10,135 nucleotides of DNA, taken from NCBI GenBank assembly GCA_002406115.1, contig DHNC01000033.1:1-10135 (forward strand). Direction: 5' to 3'. Both the position numbers and the translations under genes were made by a program. The stretch comes from Christensenella sp. UBA4626. GTDB taxonomy: Bacteria; Bacillota; Clostridia; Christensenellales; UBA1242. The notes beneath the pieces are model-generated. The model was not told the DNA's origin. It saw only the letters and a list, made by a program, of their open reading frames with translations, and searched no databases. How positions within the stretch are numbered: the stretch's first letter is position 1; the number at the start of each line of letters is the position of its first letter. Below, in pieces: positions 1-7,463 of this stretch.

Positions 1-264
1 GCGGGAACCCTGAAATATCGCTTAAAATTAGTTTACTTTTTGCAATAGTAAAGCATTGTGACCTTGTTCCATTTTTACAGTTTTGTCTGTCCCTCCTTAA
101 TGGCATTTGCCTTTACCGGCGGGCAACTCAGATGCTGAAATTCATGTGAGTGCTTTACATAGTCACCTTTCAGCCAAGGGCAACCTCTCTAAATGGAACA
201 AACACACTACTGGACACATCGTCATAGTTTTTGTTGAGATGAATATGCTGTTGACAACATATTT
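1..264 (-). promoter_or_regulatory. T-box-like leader, Phe (UUC) specifier, 3' end cut by window edge
   Basis: Read on the minus strand, this stretch has the landmarks of a class I T-box Stem I in order: an AUGACGAUG kink-turn-like base (224-216), the AGUA of the specifier-loop E motif (211-208), the AGAGAG bulge (190-185), an apical hairpin (GGUUGCC 185-179 with GGUGACU 167-161) with loop core GGCUGAAA, then CACAUGAA (148-141) and CUGAG (131-127). GUGUG (207-203) pairs with CACAU (148-144), and GAUG (220-217) with CAUC (134-131). After GAAU the specifier position reads UUC (139-137), the Phe codon, so pheS or pheST may lie left of position 1. The antiterminator core UGGNACC was not found; the last bases read AGGGUUCCCGC, which resembles the AGGGUGGUACCGC consensus but lacks the UGG. 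The element is therefore incomplete, degenerate, or continues outside. Family identity rests on Stem I alone. Confidence 0.65.
64..201. repeat. 11-bp perfect inverted repeat inside the T-box-like leader
   Basis: TTGTTCCATTT at 64-74 is exactly complementary to AAATGGAACAA at 191-201. In the leader RNA the 5' copy lies inside Stem I, between the AGUA and AGAGAG motifs; the 3' copy follows a small ACAG/CUGU hairpin. Pairing of the two would enclose about 116 bases and compete with the canonical Stem I fold, so it may be an alternative conformation. Whether it is used is inference. Confidence 0.5.
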
Positions 265-270
265 AATTTG

Positions 271-299
271 ATTTTAACTCAAAATCGCCATATAGTCAA
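271..299 (-). promoter_or_regulatory. Promoter of the leftward T-box leader
   Basis: On the minus strand TTGACT (299-294) is followed by 17 bases and TAAAAT (276-271), a good vegetative sigma-A pair. Predicted transcription starts near 264, about 45 bases upstream of the T-box Stem I, as expected for a leader RNA. An imperfect dyad around TGTTGACAACA (243-262) lies in the first transcribed bases. Confidence 0.65.
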
Positions 300-345
300 G
301 GGATTTTTAAAAGCAATGGGGCTTTAAATCCAACTTAAAAACTTT

Positions 346-402
346 TTGACAGATATTTAACAAGTTAAATATATTGATTTTTGCCATTTTGTATGATATA
401 AT
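346..402 (+). promoter_or_regulatory. Tandem promoters for the 1454-residue protein gene
   Basis: The stronger promoter is TTGATT (374-379), 17 bases, then TATAAT (397-402), preceded by TG one base upstream (extended -10). Transcription would start near 409, giving a leader of about 49 bases. A second pair, TTGACA (346-351), 18 bases and TATATT (370-375), lies just upstream. Both diverge from the T-box promoter at 271-299. An imperfect GGATTT...AAATCC dyad at 301-331 lies between the two promoter systems and could be regulatory, with no further support. Confidence 0.65.
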
Positions 403-457
403 ACGCAAAATAGTATACGAGGGGCAAAATTCCCTTTAAATGCTGAAAAGAGGTGTT

Positions 458-3400
458 ATGTCGGTTTCAATTTCAAATGAGCACGTTGTGGATTTAAACA
501 ACCTTAAAAGCCTATCGACGCTTGACGTTTATGTTAAGGTCGAAGTCGAAATAGATGAGGATGGCAAAAAGAGGAAAGAAATTCGCTCTGTTCCTTTGTG
601 TGAAATTTTTAAACTGAGCGAAGCCAGACCTTGTTTTGATGCGGAATATAGTTCAGATTTTCAAGCAACATTTGAAGATGCGGTAAACAATCCAACAGCC
701 TATTACATCCCAGCAACTAATGGTCCAATAACAATAACCGGTTTTGTGAGGGATAATGCGGCAGACAAAACTCCAGTTTTGGCAACAAAAGCAGGGGATA
801 AAATTTTGCTTATGGCAACCTCAGATGTTGTGTCTCACAGTCTTTCGGGGGAAGAAAGGCAATATTATGGGCTTAAACAAAGGTTGGGTTTGGTGCCAAC
901 AAAAGTTGGAAAGATTGGTTATGAGGACGACACAAAAGTGTTCATCCGTTTGGCGGGCGACCATGATTATATCGTGGCGGATGCAAAGGATATTTACATT
1001 TTTGCAAACGGCGTTTCCACAAACCTCAGCCAGTTGACCGACCCTAAGATTTTGCAAGCGATTGAGGCTGGCAACACAATTTCTGGCGTACGTTTGATTT
1101 ATAATAACCGAGATATTGAAACATTGGACAACGGCAAATTTAGAGTTGGCGATGTTGTTGAGCAAGAATCTTTTGATTTTATAAAAGACAAGCAAGGCAA
1201 CCAAACTTTGGTGCACCATGAGTTTGATGTGGACACAGATAAAAAATATGACGATTTGCATGATAAATATAGAGACCAAATTTCAGACACAACAATCGTG
1301 GATGGATATGTAGAATGCCAAACTGTTGAAACACAGGAAAATGGCAAACAAATCCACAGCAGAAAGTTGGGCATTGACACGCTTCACGAAGGCGAATACA
1401 TACAAGTTTTGGATTTGTTGGGCAATCAGCACATCGCAAAATTGGGGGATTTGTATCTTTCCAACACTGGCGACGATTTGCCAATTGATTTAGAGAGTTT
1501 TAAAACTATATCAGAAAATGGCTGCTTAAAATATGTTGGTCAACCTTTGTGGTTAAGGCAAGGGAATAGTTACATTGAGTTGCAGCCTTTAACTGCGGAA
1601 CGAGTTTTAAAAACTTACAGTTACGCTTCCCCTCAACCAACAAAAGTGGACGACCCAAGTTTGATTGGCTTGGAAGGGACTTTCCGCCAAACCAAAACTG
1701 GTGAGTTTTTTGAAGAATCCAAAATTCAACCTTTGTGCTACGATTATGCACCAGACGATGCGGATGACAAAAGTTTTGACAAATATTTGTTTGATATTGG
1801 TGAAAATGGCAAGTCAGAATATGTTATCGTTGACCGCACAAAATTTAACAATCCAAGTTTGACAATAAGACATAACGGCAGGGCTATTCAATTAAGTATA
1901 AACGGCTCAAATCCACCTAAAAAGTTGAAAAGGACGGAAAAAACTTCCGAAAAAGCCGCAATAATTCAAACCACAACATCAAACAATGTGTTTGAAAATG
2001 TTGTTGTGTTGAGGACAAGGAACGACCAGGCTTTGAGCGAGCAACAAACTCAACTTGCAATGGATTGTTACGACGCATTCAAGGCGGATTACATCTCTGG
2101 GAAATATCAAGTGGAAGATTGCTTTAACGAAGCAGGCAAAAAATTTACATTTATGCAAACTCCATCCAGATATGTTATGAGCGACGTCATTGTCACAAGC
2201 GACGCTGCCGCAAAAGACACATATTATCAAAACTTTAAACCTCAAACTTTGACTCTTAAAGACGGCGTCTTCCAGGGCGAGGCAACTTTTGACCGCAAAA
2301 AAGCCAACAAAAAGTATAACAAAGAGGCAAGAAGTGTTGCTGGCGTGTGCTTCTCACTTATGGCAAGCCCAATAGGATTTTTGTCCATGTTTGTTTTCCC
2401 AGTTTTGCCGTTGGCGGGCATCGGCGCTTTGGCGTCAATCCCAGTGGCAAATGTTGTGAATGCAATACGACAAAATGCCTCTAAAGCAAGAATTGCAAAT
2501 GTAAAAAATCCAATGGAACTTAGCAGAGCCAATGCGGAAAAAGAATTGTTGGCAGAAATGGCAAAAGTAACCAAAGATTTCACCGAAGTTTTCAATAGAA
2601 GATTGGCGGCATCAAAAGCGAAGTATAGAGAGCAAAAAAGGGAGTTTAACAGAGAAGCAAGGATTAAAAGAGGCACATCACAACCTATATATAACCCAGA
2701 CCCTCGTTATGTTGAAGCACCAAATTTTGACCCTTCAGAAAGGGCGGATATTGATGTTGCAATGATTGCTTTGATGGACGTTGAAAGGCGTATCGAGGCA
2801 GCGTTTGAACCTCAAAAATTGCCAGGTTGTTTGCACGTTGTGAACGGCAAAGCGGAAATTAACGGCACAAACGCATATTTGGCACAAGAATATCAAAAAC
2901 TTTTGGCAGACAAAAACAATAAAATCAAATTGATTAACAAACAACTTAAAAAGGCAACCGGCAACGAAAGGCAAAGGTTGCAATCCGAACTTGAAGGGCT
3001 TATTTTGGAGCGAGATAGCATGATGTCAGATTATGTTATGACGCACAAAGACATCCCAGCCGACAACACGGAAAAAGAACGCTGTTTGAAGTTCTTGAAC
3101 TATGTCAGAGGCTTGATGGTCGGCATTTATAACGACGAATTGCTGAGGAACAGCAGGCAAGTTGACAACAGCATTTTGTCTAAACTTTCTTTTGATTGCA
3201 CAAACATGATGTATGTTTACAACAACAAAAAATACAAATCGGTTGAAGACATCATGAAAGCCAATCCTTCCGAAGCCAAAAGCATTGAAGAAACTATCGG
3301 CAAGTTGACGGATTACGGCAGTTCAAAATGGTGCCGTCCAGAATTTAAAGATGTGAACGGCAAAGTGATTAAGCCAGTTGACCCAACCGCACAAACGGCG

Positions 3401-4822
3401 GCGGAACAAGATAAAAAGTTGATTAGTGAAATGATTGACAAAAAGGAAAAAGAAAACGACCTTGACCAGCAAAAGGATTTGGAACAAACTGACGAGTTTG
3501 AACTTGTGTTGTCACTTTTGCAAAAGGATAATTTAACAAAAGACGACCAAGATAGAATTGACAAATATTTTGCTTCGGTCGGTGCAGAGGCTCAACAACT
3601 TCAAACCCATGTTCAGGCAATAACCCAGGTTGCAACAACTCAGGCTGACACAACCACAAAAGATGAAATTTCCGCTTTGGTGGACACAATAAAGAAGTTG
3701 AACAAAAGTTTGACAAGTTGCAATGAAAAAATTTCTAAACTTTCAAATTTGTTGAGCACAAAGAATATGAGCGACGCTCACAAGCAACAAGTGGAAGAAA
3801 ATATTGCCAAATTGCAAGCAATGGTAAGTTCAAATCAGGATCAAATCAGCCAAGCACTTGAAATCATTTCACTCAAATTGCAAGCGGCAAAAAACAGTGG
3901 AATTGACATTGAAGATGAGGAATTTAAGCAAGCATGGCAGACCTTGAAAAAGGAAACATTCAAAATCCAAGTTCAACCTCCACAAACTGAGGATATAGAT
4001 TTTAAAAAGCGATTTATTGACACGCAACAAGAGATTGTAAACCAATCGGTTGAGGCACTTGAAAGGTTTGAAAGCCTTACAAACAACGACGCTTTAAACA
4101 AAGAAAAATTTGAAGAACTTAAACAAAAGATTTTGGCAAAAAATATTTACGGCACAAAAACCATTTTGGATAAGACAATCAAAAATTTGACCGTTTTATC
4201 TGCCGATTTGATTGAGCAAGATAGGGCAATCAAATCAAAGGTGGAGACACTTGAACAAGTCAAAGCCCATTTGGCGGACGACCAAGACGAAAAACTTATA
4301 AAAATCCGTGAACAAGCCGATGAAAAAATCAAGGACTTGCAAGAAAAATCTGCAAAGTTGGCAGAGTGCAAACAAAAAATTGCCAAATTGCAGATAGATT
4401 ATGCAAACTTAAAAGCATATGTTGACGTTTTAAGCATTATGGCTGCCGCACAAAAGATTTTGGAAAGCGAAAAACTCAATTCAAAATTGCAAGCAAATGC
4501 CACCGATGTCGCTTTCTTAGCTGAAATCATCGCTTCAATAAAAAATCTTGTAAAACTTAAAAAAGTGCTTGCTGAGGCAAACATTCAAATCAACGAAGAC
4601 GTAAACAAATATTTGCAGTCTATCCAAGCAAAATTGCCAGAGCAAATAGATTTGTTGCAGCAATTTGTAAGGCAAAATTACAACGTGTACAACAAATGCT
4701 CGGATTTTGCAGTTAGAGATAAATATTACAAAAAAATTGCAGGATATTCAGATATCGACCATTCAGTTGAGTTTTCGCTTCCAGAATCTGGCGCAAACCA
4801 AGAGGACGGCTTGAAAAACTAA
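458..4822 (+). CDS. Large coiled-coil protein of unknown function (1454 aa)
   Basis: I do not recognise the family. From ATG 458, which has AGAGGTG just upstream (449-455), the product is 1454 residues; an ATG at 440 would add six residues but has no well-placed ribosome binding site. There is no signal peptide. Residues 1 to about 500 are rich in short beta-strand-like, charged segments with degenerate repeats of a V-E-x-D-x-G-K type (around 30 and 285). Residues about 627-667 are strongly hydrophobic, broken by Gly and Pro, and could form a membrane hairpin, followed by a basic helical region (about 690-750). From about 970 to 1400 the sequence is Lys/Glu/Gln-rich with heptad-like Leu/Ile spacing, typical of long coiled coils. 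The gene is monocistronic: it has its own promoters, and glyS downstream has its own. A structural, membrane-associated or scaffold role is possible, but no function can be assigned. Codon use resembles its neighbours. Confidence 0.85.
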   Translation: MSVSISNEHVVDLNNLKSLSTLDVYVKVEVEIDEDGKKRKEIRSVPLCEIFKLSEARPCFDAEYSSDFQATFEDAVNNPTAYYIPATNGPITITGFVRDNAADKTPVLATKAGDKILLMATSDVVSHSLSGEERQYYGLKQRLGLVPTKVGKIGYEDDTKVFIRLAGDHDYIVADAKDIYIFANGVSTNLSQLTDPKILQAIEAGNTISGVRLIYNNRDIETLDNGKFRVGDVVEQESFDFIKDKQGNQTLVHHEFDVDTDKKYDDLHDKYRDQISDTTIVDGYVECQTVETQENGKQIHSRKLGIDTLHEGEYIQVLDLLGNQHIAKLGDLYLSNTGDDLPIDLESFKTISENGCLKYVGQPLWLRQGNSYIELQPLTAERVLKTYSYASPQPTKVDDPSLIGLEGTFRQTKTGEFFEESKIQPLCYDYAPDDADDKSFDKYLFDIGENGKSEYVIVDRTKFNNPSLTIRHNGRAIQLSINGSNPPKKLKRTEKTSEKAAIIQTTTSNNVFENVVVLRTRNDQALSEQQTQLAMDCYDAFKADYISGKYQVEDCFNEAGKKFTFMQTPSRYVMSDVIVTSDAAAKDTYYQNFKPQTLTLKDGVFQGEATFDRKKANKKYNKEARSVAGVCFSLMASPIGFLSMFVFPVLPLAGIGALASIPVANVVNAIRQNASKARIANVKNPMELSRANAEKELLAEMAKVTKDFTEVFNRRLAASKAKYREQKREFNREARIKRGTSQPIYNPDPRYVEAPNFDPSERADIDVAMIALMDVERRIEAAFEPQKLPGCLHVVNGKAEINGTNAYLAQEYQKLLADKNNKIKLINKQLKKATGNERQRLQSELEGLILERDSMMSDYVMTHKDIPADNTEKERCLKFLNYVRGLMVGIYNDELLRNSRQVDNSILSKLSFDCTNMMYVYNNKKYKSVEDIMKANPSEAKSIEETIGKLTDYGSSKWCRPEFKDVNGKVIKPVDPTAQTAAEQDKKLISEMIDKKEKENDLDQQKDLEQTDEFELVLSLLQKDNLTKDDQDRIDKYFASVGAEAQQLQTHVQAITQVATTQADTTTKDEISALVDTIKKLNKSLTSCNEKISKLSNLLSTKNMSDAHKQQVEENIAKLQAMVSSNQDQISQALEIISLKLQAAKNSGIDIEDEEFKQAWQTLKKETFKIQVQPPQTEDIDFKKRFIDTQQEIVNQSVEALERFESLTNNDALNKEKFEELKQKILAKNIYGTKTILDKTIKNLTVLSADLIEQDRAIKSKVETLEQVKAHLADDQDEKLIKIREQADEKIKDLQEKSAKLAECKQKIAKLQIDYANLKAYVDVLSIMAAAQKILESEKLNSKLQANATDVAFLAEIIASIKNLVKLKKVLAEANIQINEDVNKYLQSIQAKLPEQIDLLQQFVRQNYNVYNKCSDFAVRDKYYKKIAGYSDIDHSVEFSLPESGANQEDGLKN

Positions 4823-4827
4823 ATCAC

Positions 4828-4857
4828 AAAAGATTTTGTTGACAAAATTTTGGTTTT
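4828..4857 (+). terminator. Weak AT-rich terminator candidate after the large gene
   Basis: ATTTTG (4833-4838) and CAAAAT (4843-4848) form a 6-bp stem around TTGA, extendable past a bulged G to AAA/TTT, and a U-rich stretch follows. The stem has almost no GC pairs and overlaps the -35 of the next promoter, so this is a low-confidence call. Confidence 0.3.
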
Positions 4858-4883
4858 GATTAAAATAATTGTAACTATATAAT
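4839..4883 (+). promoter_or_regulatory. Overlapping promoters of the glyS T-box leader
   Basis: TTGATT (4856-4861), 16 bases, TATAAT (4878-4883) predicts a start near 4889-4890. A second pair, TTGACA (4839-4844), 16 bases, TAAAAT (4861-4866), predicts a start near 4873. Either start leaves room only for a very short Stem I, which matters for the unusual T-box described next. Confidence 0.65.
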
Positions 4884-4887
4884 GTAT

Positions 4888-5043
4888 AGCAATCCAATAA
4901 GCAAAGTGGCGATTTGCTTGGAAGTGCTAAAATGGCACTCGGCTGACTTACGAAACAAGTTTTAAAGTGGGTTAAAAACCAATTAGGGTGGAACCGCGGT
5001 ATGAATTATCGTCCCTATGCAGATTTTTTGCATAGGGATTTTT
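4888..5043 (+). promoter_or_regulatory. Glycyl T-box riboswitch with ultrashort Stem I, upstream of glyS
   Basis: The T-box core AGGGTGGAACCGCGGT (4985-5000) is unmistakable. In the antiterminator, UAGGG (4984-4988) pairs with CCCUA (5013-5017), UGGAACC (4989-4995) is the bulge, and GCGGU (4996-5000) pairs with AUCGU (5008-5012). UGGA complements UCCA, fitting the U73 discriminator of tRNA-Gly. The usual long Stem I is absent: there is no AGUA/GAA loop and no AGAGAG bulge. Instead a hairpin, AAGCAAA (4899-4905) with UUUGCUU (4913-4919), extended by UCC/GGA, shows GUGGCGA in its loop, containing the glycine codon GGC (4908-4910). Further hairpins follow: AGUGC/GCACU (4923-4939), ACUU/AAGU (4946-4960) and GGUU/AACC (4970-4980). 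Uncharged tRNA-Gly should stabilise the antiterminator and allow transcription of glyS. The identity as a T-box is secure; the Stem I reading is inference from the sequence. Confidence 0.9.
5012..5043 (+). terminator. Attenuator terminator of the glyS T-box
   Basis: TCCCTATGCA (5012-5021) pairs perfectly with TGCATAGGGA (5029-5038) over 10 bp, followed by five T (5039-5043). The 5' arm shares CCCTA with the antiterminator, so the two structures are mutually exclusive, which indicates transcriptional rather than translational control. Confidence 0.92.
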
Positions 5044-5072
5044 GTATCTATGCAAAACCAAAAGGAGATTTT

Positions 5073-6440
5073 ATGGGAGATTTTAACAAAATAGTAAATT
5101 TATGCAAATCTAGGGGACTTATTTTCCCTGGCAGCGACATTTATGACGGCCTTGCCAACACTTGGGACTATGGTCCAGTTGGCGTGGAACTTAAAAACAA
5201 CATCAAACGTGCTTGGTGGAAAAAGTTTGTGCAAGAAAGTCACAACAGTTTTGGCATTGATGCGGACATTTTTATGAACAGTCGTGTTTGGGAGGCAAGC
5301 GGCCACACTGCAAGTTTTTCCGACCCCAAAATGGATTGCAAATCTTGCAAAACTCGTCACCGTGCAGACAATTTGATTGAGGCTCACAGCAAGGGCACAG
5401 TCAATCCAGATCTTATGACAAACGAGGAAATGGAAAAATATATTGCCGAACATCATGTTTGCTGCCCAAAATGTGGCAAATGCGATTGGACAAGCATCCG
5501 TAATTTCAATTTGATGTTTTCCACCTCTCGTGGCGTGACTGACGATAGCCAAAACCTGATTTACCTCCGCCCAGAAACTGCGCAAGGTGAATTTGTAAAC
5601 TTCCTTAACGTTCAACGTAGTATGCGTGCAAAAGTGCCTTTTGGCATTGCTCAAATTGGCAAAGCCTTCCGAAACGAAGTTACCCCAGGCAATTTCACTT
5701 TCCGTACAATCGAGTTTGAACAAATGGAACATCAATGGTTCTGCAAGCCAGAAGATAGCATGAAGTTTTATGCTGATTACAAGCAAAAGGCAATGGACTT
5801 TTTGTTGAGCCTTGGTTTTAATCCAGAGCATTTACGCTATCACGACCATGACAAACTTGCTCACTACGCAAAAGCCGCTTGCGACATTCAATATTTGTAT
5901 CCAATCGGTTGGGAAGAACTTAACGGCATTCACCACCGTGGCGATTGGGATTTATCTCGTCACCAACAATATAGCGGCAAATCCATGCTTTATATGGATC
6001 CATACACAAACGAAAAATACATTCCTAATGTTGTGGAATATTCAATCGGTGCTGACCGCTTAACTTTGGCAGTTATGTGCGAAGCATATGACGAGCAAAA
6101 GTTGGAAGACGGCGAAACCCGTGTTGTTATGCACTTCCACCCAGCAATCGCACCTTACAAGGTTGCGGTTTTGCCTTTGCAAAAGAATTTGAGCGAAAAA
6201 GCAGAGGAAGTTTATCGTGAACTGAGCAAACATTTTATGGTTAGTTTTGATGAGGCTGGCTCAATCGGCAAACGCTATCGTCGTCAAGATGAAATCGGCA
6301 CACCAATGTGCGTTACAATCGACTTTGACACACTTGAAAACAACACCGTAACCGTCCGTGACCGTGACACAATGCAACAAATCCGCTTGAATATTGACGA
6401 ACTTGTTCCATATATCGAAAAACAAGTGGCATACAACTAA
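5073..6440 (+). CDS. glyS: Glycyl-tRNA synthetase, homodimeric type
   Basis: This class II aminoacyl-tRNA synthetase joins glycine to tRNA-Gly in the cytoplasm. It is the single-chain (eukaryote/archaeal-like) form, about the usual length at 455 residues, and not the GlyQ/GlyS heterotetramer; the symbol glyQS is also used. The N-terminus has the SRGLIFPGSDIYDGLANTWD block (13-32) and YGPVG. Cysteine pairs C89/C92 and C134/C137 look like a zinc knuckle. Motif 2 begins at FRNE (199-202) with the following FRTIEFEQME, and motif 3 contains GADRL (326-330). The C-terminal anticodon-binding domain starts near HFHPAIAPYKVAVLPLQ. ATG 5073 is chosen because GGAG (5064-5067) lies five bases upstream. 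An in-frame ATG at 5001 lies inside the antiterminator and would put the attenuator within the coding region, so it is rejected. The gene is transcribed alone and controlled by the T-box. Confidence 0.97.
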   Translation: MGDFNKIVNLCKSRGLIFPGSDIYDGLANTWDYGPVGVELKNNIKRAWWKKFVQESHNSFGIDADIFMNSRVWEASGHTASFSDPKMDCKSCKTRHRADNLIEAHSKGTVNPDLMTNEEMEKYIAEHHVCCPKCGKCDWTSIRNFNLMFSTSRGVTDDSQNLIYLRPETAQGEFVNFLNVQRSMRAKVPFGIAQIGKAFRNEVTPGNFTFRTIEFEQMEHQWFCKPEDSMKFYADYKQKAMDFLLSLGFNPEHLRYHDHDKLAHYAKAACDIQYLYPIGWEELNGIHHRGDWDLSRHQQYSGKSMLYMDPYTNEKYIPNVVEYSIGADRLTLAVMCEAYDEQKLEDGETRVVMHFHPAIAPYKVAVLPLQKNLSEKAEEVYRELSKHFMVSFDEAGSIGKRYRRQDEIGTPMCVTIDFDTLENNTVTVRDRDTMQQIRLNIDELVPYIEKQVAYN

Positions 6441-6447
6441 AATTTGG

Positions 6448-6512
6448 GCAAAGCAAAAACATTTTGATGTTAAAAAAACCACCGAAATTTTGGTGGTTTT
6501 TTTGTGCTTTGC
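6448..6512. terminator. Bidirectional terminator between glyS and the convergent operon
   Basis: AAAAAAACCACC (6472-6483) pairs with GGTGGTTTTTTT (6492-6503), a 12-bp stem with A/T tails on both sides, so it should work in both directions. A second outer stem, GCAAAGCA (6448-6455) with TGCTTTGC (6505-6512), closes around it. It lies 31 bases after the glyS stop and 27 bases past the stop of the opposing operon. Confidence 0.9.
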
Positions 6513-6529
6513 ATATTTAAATTTTACGT

Positions 6530-7009
6530 TTATCTTCTTGGGAAACTTGCACCGCAAGAAGTGCATTTTGTTGCGCTGCTTTCATTTTCGCTGCCGCAGA
6601 ATGAGCAATATTTTATTTTGCGTTCGCTGTTTGTTGGGTCAAGTGCTTCATCGTCGTTACTGCCAGTGGCGCCGGTCAACTCTTTAAACTTTTCTGTAAA
6701 GCGTTTTGCGCTTTCAACACCTTTTGCAGCGGTTTCGGCTTGTTCCTCTGGTGTCATGGTTGCGTGTTTTGCAAAAACTCCAACAAACACTGAAATCATT
6801 GGCAAAACAACAAATCCGATTGAAATCATAGCAATGCCAGCCATATTGGCTTTTGAACGAGCGTCTTCCGCATCAAACCAGCCGGCTTGACTCATATCAG
6901 GCACAGTCATGTTGTTTGCTTCAATCTTTTTTTGTATTCCAAAAATGCCAAGGCAAATCCCGGCAATAAGAGGAATTAACCATAAACCTCTCAAAATTTT
7001 TCTTTTCAT
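6530..7009 (-). CDS. Two-TM membrane protein with C-terminal zinc ribbon
   Basis: The product is 159 residues. TM1 is about residues 7-25, after a positively charged start (MKRK), and TM2 is about 55-79. A charged helical linker follows, and the C-terminus is a zinc ribbon with C135/C138 and C149/C152 (CxxC-x10-CxxC, ending CTSCGASF). Short N-terminal membrane segments with a cytoplasmic zinc-ribbon tail occur in many poorly characterised Bacillota proteins; no specific function follows. The N-terminal charge suggests both termini are cytoplasmic, which is inference. It is the last gene of the operon: AGGGG lies six bases before the ATG, and its ribosome binding site abuts the rplI stop codon ten bases upstream, so translational coupling to L9 is likely. 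Transcription should end at 6448-6512. Confidence 0.85.
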   Translation of the reverse strand: MKRKILRGLWLIPLIAGICLGIFGIQKKIEANNMTVPDMSQAGWFDAEDARSKANMAGIAMISIGFVVLPMISVFVGVFAKHATMTPEEQAETAAKGVESAKRFTEKFKELTGATGSNDDEALDPTNSERKIKYCSFCGSENESSATKCTSCGASFPRR

Positions 7010-7019
7010 ATTTAACCCC

Positions 7020-7463
7020 TTATTTTATGTTTACGCTTGCGATGATGCTTGTGCTAACTTCTTTTATCAATTGCAATGTGATTTTGTAATCGCCAACACT
7101 TTTGATTGACGGAAAATCTTTAATTTGTCCTTTTTCGATTTTGATGCCGTCAGCAGTCAAAGCATTTAAAATTTCTTGCTTTGTGATTGAGCCAAACGCC
7201 TTGCCGTTTGCACCAACATTGAGTGTAAAATGGTAAACCTTGTTTTTAATTTTGTCTGCCAACGCTTGGTATTCTTTAACCATTTCACCATGGTGGAATG
7301 CCTTTGCTTCAACTTGACCTTTGTGGTCGTTCAAAGCACTTGCGGTGGCTTCCTTGGCAATGCCTTGGCGGATTAACACGTTGCTTGCGTAATTTGGATT
7401 GACATCAATCACATCGCCAGCCTTGCCTTTTCCTTTCAAATCTTTAAGCAAAATCACTTTCAT
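7020..7463 (-). CDS. rplI: Large ribosomal subunit protein bL9
   Basis: L9 binds 23S rRNA near the base of the L1 stalk and helps maintain reading frame. At 147 residues it matches the usual length (about 148). The N-terminal rRNA-binding domain is clear: MKVILLKDLKGKGKAGDVID followed by NPNYASNVLIRQGIA. The long connecting helix (about 45-75) and the C-terminal domain with VGANGKAFGSIT and KIEKGQIKDFPSIKSVGDY also match. AGGAGG precedes the ATG at 7463 by five bases and lies inside the coding sequence of the upstream gene, whose last 20 bases overlap rplI. Unlike many bacteria, the neighbours here are not rpsF, ssb, rpsR or dnaB. It should be transcribed from the promoter at 7823-7851. Confidence 0.97.
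   Translation of the reverse strand: MKVILLKDLKGKGKAGDVIDVNPNYASNVLIRQGIAKEATASALNDHKGQVEAKAFHHGEMVKEYQALADKIKNKVYHFTLNVGANGKAFGSITKQEILNALTADGIKIEKGQIKDFPSIKSVGDYKITLQLIKEVSTSIIASVNIK

Noticed and set aside
1..264. Lysine, TPP, SAM-I or glycine riboswitch, or RNase P RNA, on the minus strand
   Set aside because: Short matches (AGAGGUUGC, GGCUGAAA, GGACAGA) occur, but the other conserved cores of each class are missing, whereas the T-box Stem I landmarks occur in the right order and spacing.
821..1751. Several minus-strand open frames opposite the large gene
   Set aside because: Overlap each other and the long plus-strand frame, with low-complexity Cys/Phe/Ser-rich translations typical of antisense shadows.
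5001..5072. N-terminal extension of glyS by 24 residues from an ATG at 5001
   Set aside because: The ATG lies in the antiterminator loop, the extension runs through the terminator hairpin, and a proper GGAG with ATG lies at 5064-5075; the family's N-terminus also starts there.
5100..5831. 243-residue open frame on the minus strand opposite glyS
   Set aside because: Lies wholly antisense to a well-supported conserved gene, has no ribosome binding site I can see and resembles no protein; a codon-bias shadow.
6504..6890. 128-residue plus-strand open frame downstream of glyS
   Set aside because: Antisense to the zinc-ribbon membrane protein and begins inside the bidirectional terminator.
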